This document shows positions 15,557 to 20,810 of a DNA stretch of 20,810 nt, one piece after another. Numbering within the stretch: the stretch's first letter is position 1; each line of letters begins with the position of its first letter. A model generated the notes under the pieces. It was not told the DNA's origin and did no database searches. It saw nothing but the letters and a program-made list of their open reading frames with translations. The stretch spans positions 2,417 to 23,226 of the forward strand of contig DOOI01000139.1 of assembly GCA_003512825.1 (NCBI GenBank), in the 5' to 3' direction. Origin of the DNA: Paracoccaceae bacterium. Lineage in GTDB: Bacteria > Pseudomonadota > Alphaproteobacteria > Rhodobacterales > Rhodobacteraceae. The position numbers and the translations under genes are program-made.

Positions 15557-16263
15557 ACCTCGCCGCGCAATCCCGGATCGCTCGAGACCCGCACCAAACG
15601 GGTCAGATCCCCCAACCGCTCTTTCTGCTGGCCTGCGCTGTCAAAGTTCGACGGCGCAAGCCATACAGCATAAGCTTCCCGCAGCGCGGGCCAGTCATCA
15701 TCGGTAATGGCAAACCATGCCGTGTCCCGGTTGACGCCTTTCACAATCAAATGATTGCGGAAAATTCCCTCATAGCTGAACCCCAGCCGCTCGGCGGCCC
15801 GGCGCGAGGGCATGTTGCGCGCATTGCACTTCCATTCAAACCGCCGATAACCCGCCTCAAACGCCCAAAAGATCATCCTCAACAAAGCCTCACTCGCCGC
15901 ACGCGTGCGCTGCAAACTGGGCGAGAAATTGATATGCCCCACTTCGATCGATCCATTCGGTCGGTCAATTCGCAAATAACTCGCCACACCGCCCCAACGT
16001 CCCGCTTCCTTGTCATAAATCGCCATGAACAGCGGATCATCCTTCTCCGATGCATCCCGCACCCAGCGATGATATTGCGACGCCGAATGAAACGGCCCAT
16101 AGGGCAACCACGCCCACACCGGATCATGGCCCTCAAATGCCCGAAATAACAGCGCCGCATGTGCTTCTGCCTGCAAAGGCTCCAAACGTGCCCATTGGCC
16201 CTCCCATCCTGCGCGCGGCGGGGCAGGCGGTGGCACATACTGGTTAAGATCTTGAACAGTCAT
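15553..16263 (-). CDS. GNAT family N-acetyltransferase (RimJ/RimL type)
   Basis: 236 residues. The GNAT fold is visible: a strand segment IEVGHINFSP (106-115), the acetyl-CoA pyrophosphate-binding loop QRTRAA (118-123) and NARNMPSRRAAERLGFSYEG (147-166). It most resembles the RimJ/RimL branch, which acetylates protein N-termini or small amines; the substrate is unknown. The stretch GHDPVWAWLPYGPF (45-58) is common in this subgroup. GAGGAG lies upstream and fits either this ATG (nine bases) or the adjacent GTG at 16266 (six bases). Its 3' end overlaps the response-regulator gene by four bases, tail to tail. The 220 bases upstream hold inverted repeats at 16294-16323 (GCGCGCC/GGCGCGC) and 16372-16390 (CAGAAA/TTTCTG), with no clear promoter. 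Confidence 0.88.
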   Translation of the reverse strand: MTVQDLNQYVPPPAPPRAGWEGQWARLEPLQAEAHAALLFRAFEGHDPVWAWLPYGPFHSASQYHRWVRDASEKDDPLFMAIYDKEAGRWGGVASYLRIDRPNGSIEVGHINFSPSLQRTRAASEALLRMIFWAFEAGYRRFEWKCNARNMPSRRAAERLGFSYEGIFRNHLIVKGVNRDTAWFAITDDDWPALREAYAVWLAPSNFDSAGQQKERLGDLTRLVRVSSDPGLRGEV

Positions 16264-16483
16264 CACGCGCGGCTCCTCTATCGGGCCACGCTAGCGCGCC
16301 CCCTGCCCCCTCGCAAGGCGCGCCATGATGTGGCCGTTCGCGCCTCTGCCCCGGCGTCTTTGTTTCGTTTTCAGAAAAACACCGTTTCTGTGTCCAAAGA
16401 ATGCCACAATTGGCTGACATAACGATGCTCAGAGGAAGCGAACTTCCCGAGCAGTAAACGTAGCAGAACCCCGGAGACAGGAT

Positions 16484-16645
16484 ATGCAGGCATCACATAA
16501 TTCGCATCAAGGCGTCACCGCCCACCGTTTGGAATGGATGGGCTTGATGATCGCAGTGATTTCTCTCGCAGGACTGACCGCAGGAGGAATTCACTCGGGC
16601 ACCCAAGAAGTGCGCGACATCACGCTCGTTTCGGCCAGTCGCTGA
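16484..16645 (+). CDS. Small single-span membrane protein (53 residues)
   Basis: An unrecognised small protein. It starts with a His-rich polar stretch (MQASHNSHQGVTAH), has one hydrophobic segment (about 18-36, WMGLMIAVISLAGLTAGGI) and ends in a polar tail. Support for a real gene comes from GGAGACAG placed 7-10 bases before the ATG and a strong intrinsic terminator starting 54 bases after the stop. No similar family is recalled. It is a single-gene unit between the acetyltransferase and DUF1501 genes. Confidence 0.65.
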   Translation: MQASHNSHQGVTAHRLEWMGLMIAVISLAGLTAGGIHSGTQEVRDITLVSASR

Positions 16646-16698
16646 CCACAGAAATTTCCACACACCGCCCCACGGGTTCCTCCCTGCCCGTGGCCCTG

Positions 16699-16736
16699 CC
16701 TCGGTCCGGCGTTATAACGTCAGACCGGGGTTTTTT
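16699..16736 (+). terminator. Intrinsic terminator of the small membrane-protein gene
   Basis: A long hairpin: CCTCGGTC pairs with GACCGGGG (one G-T pair), then a C/A mismatch, then GGCGTT with AACGTC, followed by six T. The right arm and the T-run lie inside the last codons of the opposing DUF1501 gene, whose TAA is at 16714-16712. On the minus strand no T-run follows, so it terminates only the rightward transcript. Confidence 0.8.
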
Positions 16737-17941
16737 CCCATGTCCAAACCGGGAAAGACCGCGCTTTCCAGCAGGCTGGTCTCCAGCCCAAAGAGCCCGC
16801 GCATGATCCATCCCGCATAGGCCCGCACATCGCGCGTCGGCATCAGGTCGCGCCCTTGATACAGCGCGCGCTCCTCCAGCCCCGGCCACTCCCCATAGAC
16901 CCGACCGCCCTTGATCGCGCCGCCCGCCATCAAGGCCGCTCCCCCGGTGCCGTGATCGGTGCCGCCTGTGCCATTTTCGCGCGCAGTGCGGCCAAATTCG
17001 GTCATCGCCACCACGGCAGTCTGCCCCCAAATTGGCCCCAACCCGGCCTTGAGCCGCAAGATTGTCTCCTGCAACTCGCCCAAAGCGCGGCCAATCGCCT
17101 TACTCTGGCCCGCATGGGTGTCCCAACCGCCAATCGAAAATGCCGCGATCCGCGCCGGCCCACGCAGGCGTTCCGCTGCAAAATCTGCAATTGCACCAAG
17201 CCCTTGCGTCGCCGGCTCCATCCCTCCCATGCCTGCCATGCCACTCATTCCCGCCATCCCGCCCATGGCCGCTTCGTCATCCATCACCCCTTCGACCCGC
17301 GCCAATAACAGCGCCTCTGCCAAAGCGTCGCGGAACAGCGGGTCGTCGTGCATCACCTTTTCCATCAATCGCCGCGCCTGCGGGCTCAATTCCAGCGCCG
17401 CGTCAGGCGCCCAATTCGCCACGGGGGCCCGACCACTCAGCACCGTCATTTCATCATGGCCAATCGCATAGGCCGTCTCCGTAGAAAGGCCCGGCACCGT
17501 CTGCAACATCCGGTTCAGCCACCCATCCCGCCCTGTGGCCGCCCCCAATTCTGCCGTGCCCGCCTCCAGCAAATCCTGCCCATCAAAATGACTGCGCTTA
17601 TCGCGGTAAGGCGTTGAAACCGCATGAGCAAATCCCAATTCTCCCGCCGCCCAAAGCGGCATCAATCCCGCCAATCCCGGATGCAGAGCAAACATTCCGT
17701 CCAGATCGAGTGCCCCCGCCGCCTCGCCAAACCCCAGCTTGGGCCGCAGCCCCGCCAAGGCCCGGTCGCCATAGGGCTGCACCACATCCACCCCATCCAT
17801 CGCGCCCCGCAGAATGATCACCACAAACCGCTGTTCAAACGGCGCAGCGGCAAAGCTGATCGGCGTCAACAGCGGGCTTGCCGCTGCCGAACAGCCAATC
17901 AACGCCGTCCGTGTCAAAAACGCCCGTCTCGTCAGATCCAT
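16712..17941 (-). CDS. DUF1501 family Tat-exported protein
   Basis: 409 residues. Residues 1-~33 are a twin-arginine signal (LTRRAFLTRTALIG). The mature part begins with the DUF1501 hallmark FVVIILRGAMDGVD (39-52), and later has MTEFGRTARENGTGGTDHG. The family is thought to share the alkaline phosphatase/sulfatase fold, but no function is established. An unusual insert at residues 226-241 is five Met-X-Gly units plus a Met (MGGMAGMSGMAGMGGM). AGGAGA lies six bases before the start; longer in-frame readings lack the Tat signal at the N-terminus. It is ten bases downstream of DUF1800, so the two form an operon, a pairing common in many bacteria. Confidence 0.9.
   Translation of the reverse strand: MDLTRRAFLTRTALIGCSAAASPLLTPISFAAAPFEQRFVVIILRGAMDGVDVVQPYGDRALAGLRPKLGFGEAAGALDLDGMFALHPGLAGLMPLWAAGELGFAHAVSTPYRDKRSHFDGQDLLEAGTAELGAATGRDGWLNRMLQTVPGLSTETAYAIGHDEMTVLSGRAPVANWAPDAALELSPQARRLMEKVMHDDPLFRDALAEALLLARVEGVMDDEAAMGGMAGMSGMAGMGGMEPATQGLGAIADFAAERLRGPARIAAFSIGGWDTHAGQSKAIGRALGELQETILRLKAGLGPIWGQTAVVAMTEFGRTARENGTGGTDHGTGGAALMAGGAIKGGRVYGEWPGLEERALYQGRDLMPTRDVRAYAGWIMRGLFGLETSLLESAVFPGLDMGKNPGLTL
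17219..17266 (-). repeat. Tandem Met-X-Gly block within DUF1501
   Basis: Nine-base units (ATG-GSx-GGx in pattern) repeat five times in frame and end in a further ATG, coding MGGMAGMSGMAGMGGM. Codon choice varies between units, so it is an old or selected repeat rather than fresh slippage. Confidence 0.75.
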
Positions 17942-17951
17942 TGCCCGTCTC

Positions 17952-19358
17952 CTATCGGCGCTGAAATGCGGGGGAGGCCAATACAAGCCCAATCCCCTCG
18001 CGGCGGCTCTCTGCCGCACGTGCTGCAAACACAACCTCGTCGCTCACCCGCGTCCCAAGGGCAGCCGTCACAAAGTCGCGCGGGTCTGGCAACTCGGCCA
18101 TCCCCTCTCCCGGCCCCCGCATCGCCCAATCAATGCGCGCCGCCAAACCCTGCGGATGGATCCATGCCGCATCTTCCTCTGGCCACCCATCCGGCCCCGG
18201 CGGGCGCTCCCACGGCTGGCCCATCTGCATCAACGGCACCCGCAAGTGTCGCTGCACATCGCGCTCCTCCATTCCGACAAAGGCCCCCTCAGGCAGCGCC
18301 AAGGCCCGATAGGCCGAGGCGAGATAGTCAAAAGGCGGCTTCACATTCACCAAATCCGCGCCCCATGCCGCCTCATGTTCCAAAAGCGCGGCATAGACCG
18401 CGCCCAGATCGCCCCGCGTCGCTCCAAAGGCTCCGGCGACATGCGCCACCAAATCCGGATCCGGCGCATCGCTGACAAAGTGCTGCACCAACTTGCGCGC
18501 AATATGCAGCCCGGTGCTCGGATGCTCCGCCAAATCCTCCAGCGCGGCATGAATATCGGCCAGCTTGGCATTGCCCGGCCCGCCATAAGACACCCCCAAA
18601 ACCGTCTCCGCACCCGGCTCCGCCGCCTTTTGCTGAAACTTGAACCCCACCTGCGGCTGATAGGTCATCCCGGTGAACAATTTGGCCAGCTGATGCACAT
18701 CCTCCTGCCCATAGCCCGCCCCCACACCCAGCGTGTGCAGCTCCAAAACCTCGCGTGCAAGGTTCTCATTCAAGCCAATTTTCTTGAGTTTTCCCTTGGC
18801 GCGCATCTCATCGGCCAAAGCCGACCCCGGCCCCACGGCACTTTCCTGATCTAGGTAATGCAACATCATCGGAGCCGTTGTGGCCGCGATCACCAGATCG
18901 GCAAACCGCCCCGCAATATGCGGTCGGATGATCTCTTCCACATGCGGCGACACCGCGCGCCGCAGCAATCCCGCCTTGCCCTGAACGGTGAAATGATCTG
19001 CCCAAAATCCAACCAGCCGCTCGCGAAATCCGCTCTCGCTCCATACCCGCCGCTGCACCTGTTGGCCCAGCCAGTCCCCCTGCGCCATCCGCGCATCGCG
19101 CTTGCCAAGGCTCATCTGCTTGGTCGCCGCCGTGAACCCTTCGCTCCCTGCTCCCGCTTGGCGACGCTCTTTTCGCAACTCCCGATTAACCACCAAACGC
19201 GCCAGAAACGCCGAGAACGGCTCAATGGGAAAGCGCACCGCCATATGATCGGCGCCACTGACCCCACGCAGCATAGCAGCCAAATCACCCGGGCCAGTCA
19301 CACGCGGCGAAAGCCCCAACCCAAACCGCATCTCCGCCAGTTCCGGATCAAACCGCAT
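17952..19358 (-). CDS. DUF1800 family protein
   Basis: 468 residues. DUF1800 features are clear: RFGLGLSP near the N-terminus (11-18), FWADHFTVQGK, and the family block NLAREVLELHTLGVG followed by GYGQEDV. The function is unknown. No signal peptide is visible: the N-terminus is polar (MRFDPELAEM), while its operon partner DUF1501 has a Tat signal. The ATG at 19358 is chosen because GGAGGTGGAG lies just upstream; a GTG at 19376 would precede that site. It is first in the operon; the upstream 126 bases hold a TATAGA (19393-19388, minus strand) as a possible -10 box, with a TTGCAA 21 bases away that is too far for a standard -35. Confidence 0.9.
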   Translation of the reverse strand: MRFDPELAEMRFGLGLSPRVTGPGDLAAMLRGVSGADHMAVRFPIEPFSAFLARLVVNRELRKERRQAGAGSEGFTAATKQMSLGKRDARMAQGDWLGQQVQRRVWSESGFRERLVGFWADHFTVQGKAGLLRRAVSPHVEEIIRPHIAGRFADLVIAATTAPMMLHYLDQESAVGPGSALADEMRAKGKLKKIGLNENLAREVLELHTLGVGAGYGQEDVHQLAKLFTGMTYQPQVGFKFQQKAAEPGAETVLGVSYGGPGNAKLADIHAALEDLAEHPSTGLHIARKLVQHFVSDAPDPDLVAHVAGAFGATRGDLGAVYAALLEHEAAWGADLVNVKPPFDYLASAYRALALPEGAFVGMEERDVQRHLRVPLMQMGQPWERPPGPDGWPEEDAAWIHPQGLAARIDWAMRGPGEGMAELPDPRDFVTAALGTRVSDEVVFAARAAESRREGIGLVLASPAFQRR

Positions 19359-19485
19359 TTCTCCACCTCCCCACACCGCTCACGCATTCTATACGCGGTA
19401 AATAGGCACTTGCGTTGCAACTTTCACCCTCCCCCGCACCGCCGCGCGCAACTTCCCGCCGAGTGGGCGAAAAAATCGCCGCACC

Positions 19486-19511
19486 AAAGAAAAAGGGGCC
19501 CAAAGGCCCCT
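19486..19511 (-). terminator. Intrinsic terminator of aspS
   Basis: On the minus strand AGGGGCC and GGCCCCT form a seven-pair stem around the four-base loop TTTG, followed by TTTTCTTT. It lies 25 bases after the aspS stop and is a textbook Rho-independent terminator. Confidence 0.85.
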
Positions 19512-19535
19512 CTTCCGCATCCATAGGCCTTGGCC

Positions 19536-20810
19536 TTATTTTTCCGCCGGGATCACCCGCAGGCGCAATTCCATCAGCTGCTCCGTCGAAGGCTCATTCG
19601 GCGCCCCCATCAACAGATCTTCCGCGCGTTGGTTCATCGGGAACATGATCACTTCGCGAATATTCGCCGTATCAGCCAACAGCATCACGATCCGGTCAAT
19701 CCCAGCAGCACAGCCCCCGTGGGGCGGCGCGCCATATTGAAACGCGTTGACCATCCCGCCAAAGCGACGACGAACCTCATCCTCGCCATAGCCCGCAATT
19801 TCAAAGGCCTTGAACATGATCTCTGGCTGGTGGTTCCGGATCGCCCCCGACACCAACTCATAACCATTGCACGCCAAATCATACTGATAGCCCAACACAT
19901 CCAGCGGATTGCCCTCCAGCGACGCCATCCCGCCTTGCGGCATCGAGAAGGGGTTGTGCTCGAATTCCACCTTACCGCTTTCCTCATCCTGCGCGTAGAT
20001 CGGGAAATCAACGATCCAAGCAAAGGCGTATCGATCCTTCTCAATCAGATCGAGCTCTTCGCCAATCGCCGTGCGCGCCCGTCCTGCAATCTTCTCGAAA
20101 TTGGCAGGCTTTCCACCCAAGAAAAACGCCGCATCGCCAAGCCCCAAGCCCAACTGCACCCGCAGCGCTTCGGTTCGTTCGGGCCCGATGTTTTTGGCCA
20201 AAGGCCCAGCCGCCTCCATGCCGCCGCCATTTTCCGCTTCGCGCCAGAAAATATACCCCATCCCCGGCAGGCCCTCTTTCTGAGCCCAGGCATTCATCCG
20301 GTCACAAAACTTGCGGCTCCCGCCCTTCGGGGCCGGAATGGCGCGAATTTCCGTGCCCTCTTGCTCCAAAAGCTTGGCAAACACAGCAAAGCCCGAGCCC
20401 GCGAAATGTTCGCTCACCACCTGCATCTTGATCGGATTGCGAAGGTCGGGCTTGTCCGTGCCATACCAAAGTGCTGCATCGCGATAGGAAATCTGCGGCC
20501 AGCTTTCCGGTGCATCCACCTTGCGTCCGCCCCCAAACTCCTCAAACACCCCCGCCAAAACAGGCGAGACCGTGTCAAACACATCTTGCTGCGTGACAAA
20601 GCTCATTTCCAAATCGAGCTGGTAGAAATCTGTCGGGCTGCGGTCGGCCCGCGGGTCTTCGTCACGAAAACACGGCGCAATCTGGAAATACTTGTCGTAG
20701 CCCGACACCATGATCAACTGCTTGAACTGCTGCGGCGCCTGCGGCAAGGCATAGAACTTGCCCGGATGCAGCCGCGACGGCACGAGGAAGTCACGCGCGC
20801 CCTCCGGGCT
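19536..20810 (-). CDS. aspS: Aspartyl-tRNA synthetase (3' part; 5' end outside window)
   Basis: The last 424 residues of a bacterial-type AspRS (usually ~590 residues); the frame is open to the window edge, so the N-terminal anticodon-binding domain lies outside. Class II motif 2 is [19 protein letters not shown], and motif 3 is [14 protein letters not shown] near the C-terminus. Between them lies the bacterial GAD insertion domain. [19 protein letters not shown] is the usual aspartate/ATP-site lead-in. It attaches aspartate to tRNA-Asp in the cytoplasm. The GTG at 20783 encodes an internal Val and is not a start. A strong terminator follows the gene. Confidence 0.96.
   Translation of the reverse strand, partial: SPEGARDFLVPSRLHPGKFYALPQAPQQFKQLIMVSGYDKYFQIAPCFRDEDPRADRSPTDFYQLDLEMSFVTQQDVFDTVSPVLAGVFEEFGGGRKVDAPESWPQISYRDAALWYGTDKPDLRNPIKMQVVSEHFAGSGFAVFAKLLEQEGTEIRAIPAPKGGSRKFCDRMNAWAQKEGLPGMGYIFWREAENGGGMEAAGPLAKNIGPERTEALRVQLGLGLGDAAFFLGGKPANFEKIAGRARTAIGEELDLIEKDRYAFAWIVDFPIYAQDEESGKVEFEHNPFSMPQGGMASLEGNPLDVLGYQYDLACNGYELVSGAIRNHQPEIMFKAFEIAGYGEDEVRRRFGGMVNAFQYGAPPHGGCAAGIDRIVMLLADTANIREVIMFPMNQRAEDLLMGAPNEPSTEQLMELRLRVIPAEK

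Noticed and set aside
16712..18034. Longer N-terminus for DUF1501 starting near 18034.
   Set aside because: It would overlap DUF1800 and bury the Tat signal; AGGAGA before 17941 supports the shorter start.
17624..18854. Long plus-strand open frames (283 and 346 codons) opposite DUF1501 and DUF1800.
   Set aside because: Products are rich in Pro, Arg, Gln and His as expected from antisense of high-GC genes, and both opposing genes are solid family members.

Overview
The window is a stretch of high-GC alphaproteobacterial chromosome, most likely from the Rhodobacteraceae (Roseobacter group). This rests on family composition (DUF2927 lipoprotein, DUF1467 next to methylmalonyl-CoA epimerase, a short glutamyl-tRNA synthetase, the DUF1800/DUF1501 pair), strong purine-rich ribosome binding sites, and close packing of genes on both strands. 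No rRNA, tRNA, CRISPR array, insertion sequence or phage gene was seen. It reads as ordinary core and soft-core chromosome with a few unusual spots. No gap between genes exceeds about 220 bases.

Left part (1-4908): a rightward cluster of a TelA-like toxic-anion-resistance protein (5' end outside the window), a DUF2927 lipoprotein, an SPFH protein with a C-terminal GYF_2 domain, and a double zinc-ribbon protein with one C-terminal membrane span. It resembles membrane-stress modules such as B. subtilis pspA-ydjGHI, although no PspA is visible. An opposite-strand gene for a stand-alone CZB zinc-binding protein interrupts it. Just upstream of that gene is a 22-codon fossil of a second CZB gene that differs from the intact copy mainly at synonymous sites.

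Middle part (4987-13971): a nitroreductase coupled to D-aminoacyl-tRNA deacylase (dtd), a 2OG-Fe(II) oxygenase, a leftward Tat-exported metallo-beta-lactamase-fold hydrolase, a glutamyl-tRNA synthetase, a leftward glutamine-dependent NAD+ synthetase, an exported protein made of 18 gapless MORN repeats, a second nitroreductase and an EI24/CysZ-like membrane protein.

Right part (13976-20810): DUF1467 and methylmalonyl-CoA epimerase, translationally coupled on the minus strand. A divergent response regulator carries a CtrA-like site in its upstream region. Next come a convergent GNAT acetyltransferase, a 53-residue single-span protein with a strong terminator, the DUF1800-DUF1501 operon on the minus strand (DUF1501 carries a Tat signal), and the 3' part of aspS running off the right edge.

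The spots most worth a second look are the TelA/DUF2927/SPFH/zinc-ribbon/CZB cluster with its fossil paralogue, the small membrane-protein gene whose terminator is built into the neighbouring coding sequence, and the exported DUF1501 protein with a five-unit Met-X-Gly block.
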